Positions 24,447-33,042 of a stretch of 48,050 nucleotides of DNA are shown here, in pieces (positions within the stretch are counted from its first letter, which is position 1; each line of letters starts with the position of its first letter). The notes beneath the pieces were generated by a model, which was not told where the DNA came from, made no database searches, and saw only the letters and a program-made list of their open reading frames with translations. The DNA comes from Candidatus Bipolaricaulota bacterium (GTDB lineage: Bacteria > Bipolaricaulota > Bipolaricaulia > Bipolaricaulales > Bipolaricaulaceae): positions 1-48,050 of the forward strand of contig JACIWL010000010.1 in NCBI GenBank assembly GCA_014360995.1, written 5' to 3'. The position numbers were made by a program, and so were the translations under genes.

Positions 24447-25966
24447 GGCAAACCCTCCTCTGGAAACGCTCGGTACTGCAAGGCCTCGGCCACGTGCTCG
24501 GCTCCGATCGTATCGGAACCGCTCAGATCCGCAATGGTCCGGGCCACTTTAAGGGTGCGGACGTAGCCGCGGCCAGTGAGGGCGAAGTGGTCAATGGCCC
24601 GAGCCAGAAGGCTCTTGGCTTTTGGTGTAAGCACGCAATACTTTTTCACCTCCCGGGGGCCCATCTCCGCGTTGGTGTGAATTTTTCCGGAAAAGCGGCG
24701 GGCTTGAACCTCCCGGGCCTCGGTCACCCTCTTTCGCACCGCCTCCGAGGGCTCGCCCCCGCCCTCGCCCAAAAGCTCCTCTTTGGTGAGTCGTGGGACA
24801 TGGACGAAGAGATCGATGCGATCCAGAAAGGGGCCGGAGAGTTTTTTCCGGTACTGGACCACCTCATGGGGCCGGCAACGGCATGGCCGCAGAGGATCGC
24901 CAAAATGGCCACAGGGGCAGGGGTTCATGGCTCCAACGAGCATGAAGGAGGCGGGAAAGGTCACGCTCACCCCGGCCCGGACCACCGTGATCTTCCGGTC
25001 CTCCAAGGGCTGGCGCAGGGCCTCCAAGACCTTCCGATCGAACTCGGGAAGCTCATCCAAAAAGAGGACGCCGTGGTGAGCAAGGCTTATTTCCCCGGGC
25101 ACGGGAATTCCGTGTCCTCCGCCCACCATCCCCACGTAGGAGATGGTGTGATGGGGGGCGCGGAACGGCCGCCAGCGGAGAAGGGGCCGCTCCGGAGGAA
25201 GAAGGCCGGCTACGGAATGAATGCGGCTTACCTCCAGCGCCTCCTCAAAGGATAGGGGCGGAAGAATTCCGGGAAGGCAGCGGGCGAGGAGGGATTTTCC
25301 TGCCCCAGGGGGGCCGATCATGAGGAGGTGGTGGCCCCCAGCGGCGGCGATCTCCAGGGCCCTTCTGGCGTGCTCCTGCCCCTTCACTAGGGCCAGGTCG
25401 ATCCAGTCCGGAGGAGAGGCTTCAGGGATGACCCGCGGCGCAGGGAGGATGTCCTTTTCCCCGCGCAGGAAAGCCACGGCCTCCCCGAGATCCCCCACGG
25501 GGAAGACCTGCAGGCCCTCGACCAAAGCCGCTTCGGCCGCGGAATCCTTAGCCACCACCATTCGGGAAAGCCCTGCCTCTTTCGCCGCCAAAGCCACCGC
25601 TAAAACCCCGCGCACCGGCCGCACGCTCCCATCCAAAGAAAGTTCCCCAAGAAAGACGGTGCCATCCGCTCGATCTTTTGGAATCTGGCCCGTGGCCAAA
25701 AGGAGGGAGACGGCCAAAGCCAGATCGAAACCGGCCCCTTCCTTCCTAAGATCGGCCGGGGCGAGGTTGGCGGTGATGCGGATTTGGGGAAACTCCAGGC
25801 CCATATTGCGGATTGCCGAGCGGACCCGGTCCCGCGCCTCGGACACCTCCTTTTCCGGAAGGCCGACGATGGTGAAGCCGGGCAACCCCGGTCCCACGTC
25901 GCACTGGACCTCCACGAGCCGCGCTTCCACCCCGTAGGGCGTGCCGCTAAGGACTTGGGCGAACAT
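24443..25966 (-). CDS. comM: YifB/ComM-family Mg-chelatase-like AAA+ ATPase, 507 aa
   Basis: Belongs to the ComM group, in some bacteria a helicase that helps integrate taken-up DNA by branch migration. The N-terminal Lon-like fold (GLPGFTIVGLPEKEVSEARD), Walker A GPPGAGKS (218-225), Walker B LFLDELPEF, the Cys-rich MNPCPCGHFGDPLRPCRC and the C-terminal Mg-chelatase domain are all present. Typical length. Overlaps yraN by 20 bases. With comF elsewhere in the window it hints at natural transformation, though no uptake machinery is seen. Confidence 0.92.
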   Translation of the reverse strand: MFAQVLSGTPYGVEARLVEVQCDVGPGLPGFTIVGLPEKEVSEARDRVRSAIRNMGLEFPQIRITANLAPADLRKEGAGFDLALAVSLLLATGQIPKDRADGTVFLGELSLDGSVRPVRGVLAVALAAKEAGLSRMVVAKDSAAEAALVEGLQVFPVGDLGEAVAFLRGEKDILPAPRVIPEASPPDWIDLALVKGQEHARRALEIAAAGGHHLLMIGPPGAGKSLLARCLPGILPPLSFEEALEVSRIHSVAGLLPPERPLLRWRPFRAPHHTISYVGMVGGGHGIPVPGEISLAHHGVLFLDELPEFDRKVLEALRQPLEDRKITVVRAGVSVTFPASFMLVGAMNPCPCGHFGDPLRPCRCRPHEVVQYRKKLSGPFLDRIDLFVHVPRLTKEELLGEGGGEPSEAVRKRVTEAREVQARRFSGKIHTNAEMGPREVKKYCVLTPKAKSLLARAIDHFALTGRGYVRTLKVARTIADLSGSDTIGAEHVAEALQYRAFPEEGLP

Positions 25967-26294
25967 CCTCTTCTCCGAAGGCGCCGCGGATGTGGCGGAT
26001 CCCCTCCGGCGTCACCGCCACCACATCGAACCGCACCGAAACCCAGGGCTTTCCCCGCAAATAGGCCTGCGCCGAACGCCAAAGGTGTAGGCGTTTGCGA
26101 TGGTCCACCGCCTCCTCCGGCCCCATGAAATCCGAGCTCTTTCGGCTTTTGACCTCAACGAACACCAAGGTCTCCCCGTCTTTGGCAATGATATCCACCT
26201 CCCCGCCCCGCCAGCGCCAGTTGCGGGCCACAATACGCATCCCTTGGGCCCGCAAATACTGGACCGCGAGCTCCTCCGCCGCTTTACCCTCCAC
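25947..26294 (-). CDS. yraN: YraN/UPF0102-family nuclease-like protein, 115 aa
   Basis: Small protein with an endonuclease-like fold of uncertain function. Shows the family core GKAAEELAVQYLRAQG, then NWRWRGGEVDIIAKDG and VFVEVKSRKS, the acidic-lysine pattern of PD-(D/E)XK nucleases. The start is GTG 26294 with only 6 bases between a TAAGAT box and the codon, consistent with leaderless transcription. It is the first gene of the 14-gene run ending in ftsZ and overlaps comM. Confidence 0.9.
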   Translation of the reverse strand: MEGKAAEELAVQYLRAQGMRIVARNWRWRGGEVDIIAKDGETLVFVEVKSRKSSDFMGPEEAVDHRKRLHLWRSAQAYLRGKPWVSVRFDVVAVTPEGIRHIRGAFGEEDVRPSP

Positions 26295-26300
26295 GCCCCC

Positions 26301-26306
26301 ATCTTA
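26301..26306 (-). promoter_or_regulatory. Possible -10 box TAAGAT for the yraN-ftsZ run
   Basis: TAAGAT on the minus strand, 6 bases from the GTG start, in the 58-base gap between divergent operons. The -35 is weak. Confidence 0.35.
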
Positions 26307-26336
26307 CTATGTTGGCCAGGAAGCGGGCCTTGTGCG

Positions 26337-26342
26337 TATACT
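26337..26342 (+). promoter_or_regulatory. -10 box TATACT of mtaD
   Basis: TATACT ends 10 bases before the mtaD ATG; TTGGCC (26312-26317) may serve as -35 with a long 19-base spacer. GGGG in between could act weakly as a ribosome site if the RNA starts early. Confidence 0.4.
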
Positions 26343-26352
26343 GCAGGGGTTT

Positions 26353-27639
26353 ATGCGCATTCTCATTCGGGGGGCAGCGGTTATTCCTAAACCGGAGGCC
26401 GGGGTTATCCCCAAGGCGGATGTGGTCATAGAAGGCCGTCGTTTCGCCGCCGTGGCCGTGGAAGAAGAGGTCCAAGGCCCGTTCGACAAGATTGTGGAGG
26501 GCGAGGGGAAGCTCCTCATCCCGGGGCTGGTGAATGCCCACACCCATTTGGCCATGACCCTCTTCCGCGGGTTGGCCCAGGACCGGCCCCTCATGCAGTG
26601 GCTGGAAGAGGAAGTCTGGCCGCGGGAAAAAAAGCTCACCCCGGAGGTGGTGCACTGGTTTTCTCTTCTCGGCCTTGTGGAGATGATCCGCTCCGGGACC
26701 ACCGCCTTCGCCGACATGTACTTTTTCATGGAGGAGGTGGCGGAGGCCGCGGAGAAGGCGGGGCTACGGGCCTTGCTCTCCTACGGGATCATCGCCCCGA
26801 CCCCGGAGAAGATTGAGCTGGAGCTGAAAAAGGCGGAGGCGTTCGCTCGGGAATGGGACGGGAAGGCCGAAGGGCGCATCCGCGCCGCTCTTTCCCCGCA
26901 CGCTCCATACACCTGCGGCCCGGAGGTTTGGAAAAGGGTGGTGGCCCTGGCCAAGGAGCTGCGCATCCCCATCCACACCCATCTTTCTGAAACGAAGGAG
27001 GAGGTGGAGAGGTTCCGGGCCCAAGTAGGGCGTTCACCGGTGGAGTGGCTGGAGGAGCTTGGGGTCTTTGGCGTCCATACCCTGGCCGCCCACGGCGTGC
27101 ACCTTTCGGAGAAGGACATCGAGATCCTGGCGGCCCACGGGGTGCACGTGGCCCACTGTCCCACCTCCAACCTGAAGCTAGCCTGTGGGATCGCCCCGGT
27201 GGTGGAGATGCTGAAGGGCGGGGTGAACGTGTGTTTGGGCACGGACGGCGCGGGCTCCGCCGGCGACCTGAACATGGTGGAGGAGATGAGGCTTGCCGCC
27301 CTTCTCGCTAAAGTCAAAACCGGGGATCCCCAAGCCTTGCCCGCGCCGGAGGCATTGAGCTTGGCCACCTGGCGGGGGGCGGCGGCCCTTGGCTGGGGAA
27401 AGGACTTAGGTACAATTGAGCCCGGTCGGCGAGCCGACGGCGTCATGATAAAACTCGGGCAGGCCCACTTTTTCCCGGACTACGACCTTTTGGCGAATTT
27501 GGTGTACGCCGGGCGGGGCTCCGAGGTGGATACAGTGTTTGTGGACGGCCGTTTCCTCCTCCTTGAAGGGGAGCTCCAAACTTTGGACGAGGAGGAGATC
27601 CTCGGCCGGTGCCGCGAGCTCGCCAAGAAATTTCGCTAA
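26353..27639 (+). CDS. mtaD: 5-methylthioadenosine/S-adenosylhomocysteine deaminase (amidohydrolase), 428 aa
   Basis: A metal-dependent amidohydrolase of the MtaD/TrzN group that deaminates the adenine of methylthioadenosine or SAH, recycling sulfur and methyl donors. The metal-binding GLVNAHTHLAMTLFRG (His pair), the MTA/SAH-type loop QDRPLMQWLEEEVWPREKKL, HTHLSETKEEVE, AHGVHL and the metal-ligand Asp in LGTDGAGSAGDLNM are present. Start ATG 26353 is where homology begins. First gene of the plus-strand operon leading to rpsO and pnp. The exact substrate preference cannot be read from sequence. Confidence 0.9.
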   Translation: MRILIRGAAVIPKPEAGVIPKADVVIEGRRFAAVAVEEEVQGPFDKIVEGEGKLLIPGLVNAHTHLAMTLFRGLAQDRPLMQWLEEEVWPREKKLTPEVVHWFSLLGLVEMIRSGTTAFADMYFFMEEVAEAAEKAGLRALLSYGIIAPTPEKIELELKKAEAFAREWDGKAEGRIRAALSPHAPYTCGPEVWKRVVALAKELRIPIHTHLSETKEEVERFRAQVGRSPVEWLEELGVFGVHTLAAHGVHLSEKDIEILAAHGVHVAHCPTSNLKLACGIAPVVEMLKGGVNVCLGTDGAGSAGDLNMVEEMRLAALLAKVKTGDPQALPAPEALSLATWRGAAALGWGKDLGTIEPGRRADGVMIKLGQAHFFPDYDLLANLVYAGRGSEVDTVFVDGRFLLLEGELQTLDEEEILGRCRELAKKFR

Positions 27640-27647
27640 AAATTGAA

Positions 27648-27672
27648 CCCTTTCCCTTGCGCCGGGGAAGGG
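27648..27672 (+). promoter_or_regulatory. rpsO leader hairpin, candidate S15 autoregulation site
   Basis: CCCTTTCCC (27648-27656) and GGGGAAGGG (27664-27672) form a 9-bp stem with one U-G pair and a 7-base loop, 6 bases before the GGAGGT ribosome site of rpsO. S15 commonly represses its own mRNA by binding a structure next to the ribosome site, so this is a candidate. Confidence 0.45.
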
Positions 27673-27690
27673 GCGATTGGAGGTGAGAAT

Positions 27691-27963
27691 ATGGCGCTTT
27701 CCAAGGAACAAAAGCAGGAGATCATCGCCAAGTTTGCCCGGGATCCCAACGATACTGGGTCGGTGGAAGTGCAGGTCGCTTTGCTCACAGCGCGCATTGA
27801 GCAACTTACGGAGCACCTCAGGGTGCACAAGAAGGACTTTCATTCTCGTCGGGGGCTATACATTCTGGTGGGGCGGCGCCGCCGGCTCCTCCGTTACCTC
27901 CAAGAGAAGGATCCAGTCCGGTACCGCCGCCTCATCGAGACCTTGAACCTCCGAGGGATCTGA
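27691..27963 (+). CDS. rpsO: Ribosomal protein S15, 90 aa
   Basis: Binds 16S rRNA in the small-subunit platform. Sequence is canonical ([18 protein letters not shown], then [36 protein letters not shown]) with the normal length. Start ATG 27691 follows GGAGGTGAGAAT. One base separates its stop from the pnp ATG, the widespread rpsO-pnp pair. Confidence 0.97.
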   Translation: MALSKEQKQEIIAKFARDPNDTGSVEVQVALLTARIEQLTEHLRVHKKDFHSRRGLYILVGRRRRLLRYLQEKDPVRYRRLIETLNLRGI

Positions 27964-27964
27964 G

Positions 27965-30310
27965 ATGCCGGAAGTTCAAACGGAAGTTGGCGGAAAAATT
28001 GTAAAGCTGGAGACAGGGGGACTGGCGCGGCAGGCCAGCGCCGCCGTTCTCGTCACCTGGGGTGACACGAAGGTCCTCGTGACGGTAGTCTGCCAGCCCC
28101 TGACGCAGGATCCCGGCTATTTCCCGCTCCGCGTGGACTTCGAGGAGCGATTTTATGCGGGAGGAAAGATCCCCGGCGGATTCTTCAAGCGGGAGGGAAA
28201 GCCCTCCGATGAGGCCATCCTGGCGGCGCGACTCATCGACCGGCCCATCCGGCCCCTCTTTCCCAAGGGCTACAAGGAGGAAGTGCACGTGGTGGCCACC
28301 GTCCTTTCCGCGGAGAAGGACGCCCCCCCGGATGTGGCCGGGCTTTTGGGGGCCTCCGCGGCCCTCATGCTTTCCCCTGCCCCGTTTTCGGGGCCGGTCG
28401 CCGGGGTGCGGGTCGGCCTAAAAGACGGCCAATTCCTCCTCCATCCCTCCGATCATGACCGGGAGACAGGGCTCATGGACATCGTGGTGGCCGGAACAAA
28501 ACACACGGTGACCATGGTGGAGGGCCTGATGAAGGAGGTGGACGAGGAGGACGTCGTCCGCGCCATCTCCCTTGCCCACGAGGAGATCCAAAAACTCGTC
28601 GCCCTTCAAGAGGAGCTCGCCAGGCTTGTGCCGGTGGCGAAAAAAGAGGTCCCCCCGCCCGATCCCCGGGAGGCGGAGGTGCGGGAGAAGGTCAAGGCCC
28701 ACGTTTGGGAAAAGCTCCACGAGCTCAAGCGCGCGCCGGGAAAGAAGGCTCGGGATGAGATGGCCGAGGCCCTGGCCGAGGAGGCGGCGGAAAGTGTGGC
28801 CCAGACTTATCCTGAAGAGGAGCGGGAGAAGGTGAAGGCCCTGGCCAAGGCCCTGTTCGACGAGGTGTACCGGGAGTATGTGCGCTGGTCCATTTTGGAG
28901 CTGGGCGAGCGCATGGACGGTCGCCGTCCCGAGGAGATCCGCCCCATCTCCATCCAAGTGGGGCTTTTGCCGCGGGTGCACGGCTCGGCCCTCTTTACCC
29001 GCGGGGAGACCCAGTCCTTGGGAACCTGCACCCTTGGGGCGACGAGGAAGGATGCCCAGATCATCGACCTCATGATGGAGGAAGGCCTCAAGCGCTTCAT
29101 GTTCCACTACAACTTCCCGCCCTTCTGCACCGGAGAGGCCGGGCGGATCGGTGCGCCCTCCCGGCGGGAGATCGGCCACGGGAAGCTCGCGGAAAACGCC
29201 CTCCTTGCCGTCATCCCTTCCGAGGAGGAGTTCCCCTACATAATCCGTGTAGTCTCGGAAATTCTCGAGTCTAACGGCTCTTCCTCCATGGCCTCCGTTT
29301 GTTCTGGGTGTTTGGCGATGATGGACGCCGGGGTGCCCCTCAAGGCCCATGTGGCCGGGGTGGCCATGGGGCTTGTCAGCGATCCCTCCACGGGAAGGTA
29401 CCGCATCCTCACGGACATCATCGGGCTTGAGGACCATTTTGGAGACATGGACTTCAAGGTGGCCGGGACGCGCAAAGGGGTGACGGCGTTCCAGTTGGAC
29501 GTGAAGACGGGCGGGCTTACCCCCGAGCTCATGCGGGAGGCGTTGGCTCAGGCCCGCGCGGCCCGCATGCACATCCTCGATCTCATGGAGAAGGCCCTGC
29601 CCAAGCCCCGCTCCACCCTCTCCCCCTATGCCCCATACCTCGACGTGATCAAGATCAACCCCGAGAAGATCGGGCTTGTCATTGGGCCGGGCGGCCGCAC
29701 GATCCGCAAGATCCAGGACGAGACCAAGACCCAGATCGAGATCGAGGACGATGGTACCGTGAAGATCGTGGGCGAGGGCGCGGCGGGGGTGCAAAAGGCC
29801 AAGGAGATGATCCAGGAGCTCACCGAGGAGATCGAGGTGGGCATGACCTTCCGCGGCCGGGTGACGCGAATAGTCCCGTTTGGGGCCATCGTGGAGATCC
29901 GCCCAGGGGTGGACGGGCTTATCCACATCTCCAACCTCGCCGAGGGCCACGTGCGGAAAGTGGAGGACGTGGTGAAGGTGGGCGACGAGGTCACGGTGGA
30001 GGTGGTGGGGACGGATGAGCTTGGCCGGCCGCGGTTCAAACTCATCCAGGAGAAGCCCACCCTCAAAGTGGGGGACATCGTCCCCGGAAGGGTCACGAAC
30101 GTGGTGGACTACGGGATCTTCGTGGAGATCGCCCCGGGCGTGCGGGGCCTTGTGCACCGCTCGCGCCTCGGCACCAACGAGGAGCCGGCCAAAGTAGCGA
30201 AGAAGGGTGACAAAATGCTCGTGGAGATCGTGGAGATCGACGAGGAAGGCCGGTATAAGCTTCGCCGCGTGGTGCCCAAAGGGCCGATCCGCGTGGATTC
30301 CAAACAATGA
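27965..30310 (+). CDS. pnp: Polynucleotide phosphorylase with two S1 domains, 781 aa
   Basis: 3'-5' phosphorolytic exoribonuclease of mRNA decay. Two RNase PH domains are present (first with ERFYAGGKIPGGFFKREGKP; second with LFTRGETQSLGTCTLG and DIIGLEDHFGDMDFKVAGT), then the KH domain with IGPGGRTIRKI (about 565-625) and an S1 domain (about 628-697, GRVTRIVPFGAIVEI). Unusually, a second complete S1 domain follows (703-768, GRVTNVVDYGIFVEIAPGVR), so the protein is about 70-80 residues longer than usual. The stop overlaps the next gene (ATGA). Confidence 0.95.
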   Translation: MPEVQTEVGGKIVKLETGGLARQASAAVLVTWGDTKVLVTVVCQPLTQDPGYFPLRVDFEERFYAGGKIPGGFFKREGKPSDEAILAARLIDRPIRPLFPKGYKEEVHVVATVLSAEKDAPPDVAGLLGASAALMLSPAPFSGPVAGVRVGLKDGQFLLHPSDHDRETGLMDIVVAGTKHTVTMVEGLMKEVDEEDVVRAISLAHEEIQKLVALQEELARLVPVAKKEVPPPDPREAEVREKVKAHVWEKLHELKRAPGKKARDEMAEALAEEAAESVAQTYPEEEREKVKALAKALFDEVYREYVRWSILELGERMDGRRPEEIRPISIQVGLLPRVHGSALFTRGETQSLGTCTLGATRKDAQIIDLMMEEGLKRFMFHYNFPPFCTGEAGRIGAPSRREIGHGKLAENALLAVIPSEEEFPYIIRVVSEILESNGSSSMASVCSGCLAMMDAGVPLKAHVAGVAMGLVSDPSTGRYRILTDIIGLEDHFGDMDFKVAGTRKGVTAFQLDVKTGGLTPELMREALAQARAARMHILDLMEKALPKPRSTLSPYAPYLDVIKINPEKIGLVIGPGGRTIRKIQDETKTQIEIEDDGTVKIVGEGAAGVQKAKEMIQELTEEIEVGMTFRGRVTRIVPFGAIVEIRPGVDGLIHISNLAEGHVRKVEDVVKVGDEVTVEVVGTDELGRPRFKLIQEKPTLKVGDIVPGRVTNVVDYGIFVEIAPGVRGLVHRSRLGTNEEPAKVAKKGDKMLVEIVEIDEEGRYKLRRVVPKGPIRVDSKQ

Positions 30311-31593
30311 CCGAGCTCTACCCCGGTTGCTTTTCCGCCACCACTGCGGCGGGCCTACAAGTCCTCGTGGAGCCCATGCCCGGCTTCCGCGGCGTGGCCC
30401 TGGGCCTTTGGATCAAGGCCGGAAGCCGGGAGGACCCGCCGGGAAAAGAGGGGCTTGCCCACTTTGTGGAACACATGACCTTCAAGGGGACAAGGAAGCG
30501 CTCGGCGCTGGAGCTGGCGCAAAGTATCGACGCCCTTGGCGGCCACCTCAACGCCGCCACCACCGCGGAGTACACGTTCTACTATACGGAAGTGCTGAGC
30601 CAAGATGCGCCGGAAGCCCTGGAGATCCTGTACGAGCTTGTAACCATGCCCCGCTTTTCCCCCGAGGACCTGCCGCGGGAGCGCGTGGTGATCTCCGAGG
30701 AGATCCGCACCGCCGAGGATGACCCGGAGGACGTGGCCTTCAGGCTCCTTGGGGAGACGTTGTGGTCCCAAGGCCACCCCTTGGGAAAGCCGGTGATCGG
30801 GAGGATCGATTCCGTTTCCCGTATCGAGGTCTCCGACCTTTGGGCCTTCTTTGAGCGCCATTATCACCCAAAGGGGATGATCCTCGTGGCCTGCGGTGGG
30901 ATTGAGCCGGAGGCCTTTTTTGAGTGGGCGCAAAAATTCGGAAAGAATGAGGTGAAAGGGGCGGAGAGCGTGCGGACTCCGCCCAGTGTAGGCTTTGGCT
31001 TGGCCGTGGCGGAAAAGGAAATCCAACAGGTTCACCTGGCCTTGGGTTTCCCTACCGTGCCCGCTTCCGCTCCGGAGCGCTACGCCTTGGAGGTGCTCAA
31101 CTCCGTCCTGGGTGGGGGTGTGAGCTCCCGCCTCTTCCAGCGGGTGCGGGAGGAAATGGGGTTGGCCTACGCCGTGTTCTCCGCCACCGCTTATTTTTCC
31201 GATGCTGGGGTCCTTTCCGTGTACGCCGCCGCTGAGGAGAGGAACCTTCCCTGGGTGGCGGAGGTGATTTACGGGGAGGTCGAAAACTTGGCCAAAAAGC
31301 CGCTCCCCAAAAATGAGGTGGAAAGGGCCATCCAGCGCCTCTCCAACGCCTTCCTTCTTAACCTCGATGACCCAAGCGGCCGAATGGTCCGGCTCGGCAC
31401 CCTGGCCTCCTTGGGAAGGAAACCCCTCTCTCCCGAGGAGGTGTTGCGGAGATTTTCCGCGGTGACCCCGGAGGAGGTGCAGGAGCTGGCGAAGAAATTT
31501 TTGCGATTGGAGAAGGTAGCTTTGGCCGCGGTGGGGCCTTCCGCTGAGCGCATCCGCAAGGCCCTCCGGGGGTTCGTGGAGGTGAAGGCGTGA
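30307..31593 (+). CDS. M16-family zinc peptidase (processing-peptidase type), 428 aa
   Basis: Inverted-zincin peptidase related to mitochondrial processing peptidase and B. subtilis MlpA. The active site HFVEH is at residues 52-56 with the downstream acidic ligand region TTAEYTFYYTEV. The C-terminal half has the inactive partner domain with NSVLGGGVSSRLFQRVREEM. It has no signal peptide. The position after pnp matches many bacteria, where such a peptidase follows rpsO-pnp. Start overlaps pnp by ATGA and its stop overlaps coaD by GTGA. Confidence 0.92.
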   Translation: MTELYPGCFSATTAAGLQVLVEPMPGFRGVALGLWIKAGSREDPPGKEGLAHFVEHMTFKGTRKRSALELAQSIDALGGHLNAATTAEYTFYYTEVLSQDAPEALEILYELVTMPRFSPEDLPRERVVISEEIRTAEDDPEDVAFRLLGETLWSQGHPLGKPVIGRIDSVSRIEVSDLWAFFERHYHPKGMILVACGGIEPEAFFEWAQKFGKNEVKGAESVRTPPSVGFGLAVAEKEIQQVHLALGFPTVPASAPERYALEVLNSVLGGGVSSRLFQRVREEMGLAYAVFSATAYFSDAGVLSVYAAAEERNLPWVAEVIYGEVENLAKKPLPKNEVERAIQRLSNAFLLNLDDPSGRMVRLGTLASLGRKPLSPEEVLRRFSAVTPEEVQELAKKFLRLEKVALAAVGPSAERIRKALRGFVEVKA

Positions 31594-32105
31594 GGATCGC
31601 CCTTTATCCGGGGAGTTTCGATCCCATAACTTACGGGCACATCGATATCCTCCGCCGGGCCAAAAGGCTTTTCGACAAGCTCATCGTGGCCGTGGTGGAA
31701 AACCCCAGAAAAGCCCCGCTTTTCACCGCAGAAGAGCGAAAAAAGCTTGTGGAGGAGGCCTTGGCTGAGGAGGGGATTTGCGGGGTGGAGGTCATCACCT
31801 ATTCCGGGCTCCTCATCGAATGCGCAAAGAAGGTGGGGGCCGTGGCGGTGGTGCGGGGCTTGCGGGCCACATCCGATTTCGATTACGAATTCCAGCTTGC
31901 CCTCACCAACCGCGATCTTGATAGCGAGATCGAGACGGTCTTCCTCATGACCGCCGGCCAGTATTCCTTCCTTTCCTCCTCCATCGTGAAGGAGGTCAAG
32001 CTTTACGGCGGGGACGTCTCCAAGTTCGTCCCCCGCTGTGTGGAGCGGGCGTTGGAGGAGAAGTTCAAAAGCCTCGGGAGAAGGCCCGATCCGGAAGTCC
32101 TTTAG
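31590..32105 (+). CDS. coaD: Phosphopantetheine adenylyltransferase, 171 aa
   Basis: Fourth step of coenzyme A synthesis. Shows the nucleotidyltransferase motif [35 protein letters not shown] and the closing [20 protein letters not shown]. The start is GTG 31590, overlapping the previous stop. Typical length (about 160-170). Confidence 0.95.
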   Translation: MRIALYPGSFDPITYGHIDILRRAKRLFDKLIVAVVENPRKAPLFTAEERKKLVEEALAEEGICGVEVITYSGLLIECAKKVGAVAVVRGLRATSDFDYEFQLALTNRDLDSEIETVFLMTAGQYSFLSSSIVKEVKLYGGDVSKFVPRCVERALEEKFKSLGRRPDPEVL

Positions 32106-32135
32106 CCAGGGTTTGCGGCCACCTGGCGAAAAGTC

Positions 32136-32165
32136 TTGCCCAAAGCCGCGCATTTCCTCTATCCT
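32136..32165 (+). promoter_or_regulatory. Putative leaderless promoter of sucD
   Basis: TTGCCC (32136-32141), 18-base spacer, TATCCT (32160-32165), then 7 bases and the GTG start. No ribosome site precedes the GTG, which supports transcription starting at it. The 67-base coaD-sucD gap is the largest protein-to-protein gap in this operon. Confidence 0.4.
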
Positions 32166-32172
32166 TACGCCC

Positions 32173-33042
32173 GTGGCCATTCTTGTTACCGAAAATACCA
32201 AGGTTTTGGTGCAGGGCATCACCGGGGCGGAGGGCTCCTTCCACACCCGGCAGATGGTGGCTTATGGGACGAAGGTGGTGGCCGGGGTAACCCCGGGAAA
32301 GGGCGGGCAAAGCTTTGACGGCATCCCCGTTTACGACACGGTGGCTGAGGCCTTAGAACATCACAGGGTAGAGGCTTCCGTGATCTTCGTTCCCGCGGCG
32401 TTCGCGCCGGAAGCCATTTTGGAGGCCGCCGACGCGGGCATCCCCCTCATCGTCTGCGTCACTGAGGGGATCCCCCTCCACGCCATGCTCCGCACCTACC
32501 ACCTCCTTAGGGGTTATGGGGTGCGGCTTATCGGCCCGAATTGCCCGGGCCTTATCTCCCCCGGCAAGGCCAAACTAGGGGTCATCCCGCACGCCCCCTT
32601 CACCCCTGGCCCGGTGGGGATCGTATCCCGCTCGGGCACCCTTACCTACGAAATCGCTGCGCACCTTTCCCAGCGAGGCCTTGGGCAATCCACGGTGGTG
32701 GGGATCGGGGGAGACCCCATCGTGGGTACGACCTTTGTGGAGCTCCTTCCCCTTTTTGAGGCGGACCCGGAGACAGAGGTCGTGGTGATGGTGGGGGAGA
32801 TCGGTGGGACGGCCGAGGAGGAAGCCGCGGAATACGCGAAAAAGGCGATGAAAAAGCCGCTTGTTGCCTACATTGCAGGTTTTTCCGCCCCGCCGGGAAA
32901 GCGCATGGGCCATGCGGGCGCCATCGTCACCGGTGGAGAGGATACAGCCCAGGCCAAGGCTAGGCGCCTGGAGAGGCTCGGGGTCCCCGTGGCCCGCACC
33001 CCCGCCGAAGTGGCGAGCCTTGTCGAGGAGATCCTCAAGTGA
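32173..33042 (+). CDS. sucD: Succinyl-CoA ligase alpha subunit, 289 aa
   Basis: Alpha subunit of ADP/GDP-forming succinyl-CoA synthetase, carrying the phosphohistidine. Shows the CoA-binding Rossmann domain ([20 protein letters not shown]), [28 protein letters not shown] and the active-site His in [13 protein letters not shown]. The GTG start at 32173 gives exactly the usual length. Unusually, the beta subunit gene sucC, normally next to it, is not in this window. A paralogue acting with another beta subunit is possible. Confidence 0.92.
   Translation: MAILVTENTKVLVQGITGAEGSFHTRQMVAYGTKVVAGVTPGKGGQSFDGIPVYDTVAEALEHHRVEASVIFVPAAFAPEAILEAADAGIPLIVCVTEGIPLHAMLRTYHLLRGYGVRLIGPNCPGLISPGKAKLGVIPHAPFTPGPVGIVSRSGTLTYEIAAHLSQRGLGQSTVVGIGGDPIVGTTFVELLPLFEADPETEVVVMVGEIGGTAEEEAAEYAKKAMKKPLVAYIAGFSAPPGKRMGHAGAIVTGGEDTAQAKARRLERLGVPVARTPAEVASLVEEILK

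Noticed and set aside
26095-26352. N-terminal extension of MtaD from 26095
   Set aside because: It runs antisense through yraN; amidohydrolase homology begins at ATG 26353.
28418-30307. 629-codon minus-strand open frame across pnp
   Set aside because: Antisense of pnp with strongly biased His/Leu/Asp composition typical of GC-rich shadow frames.
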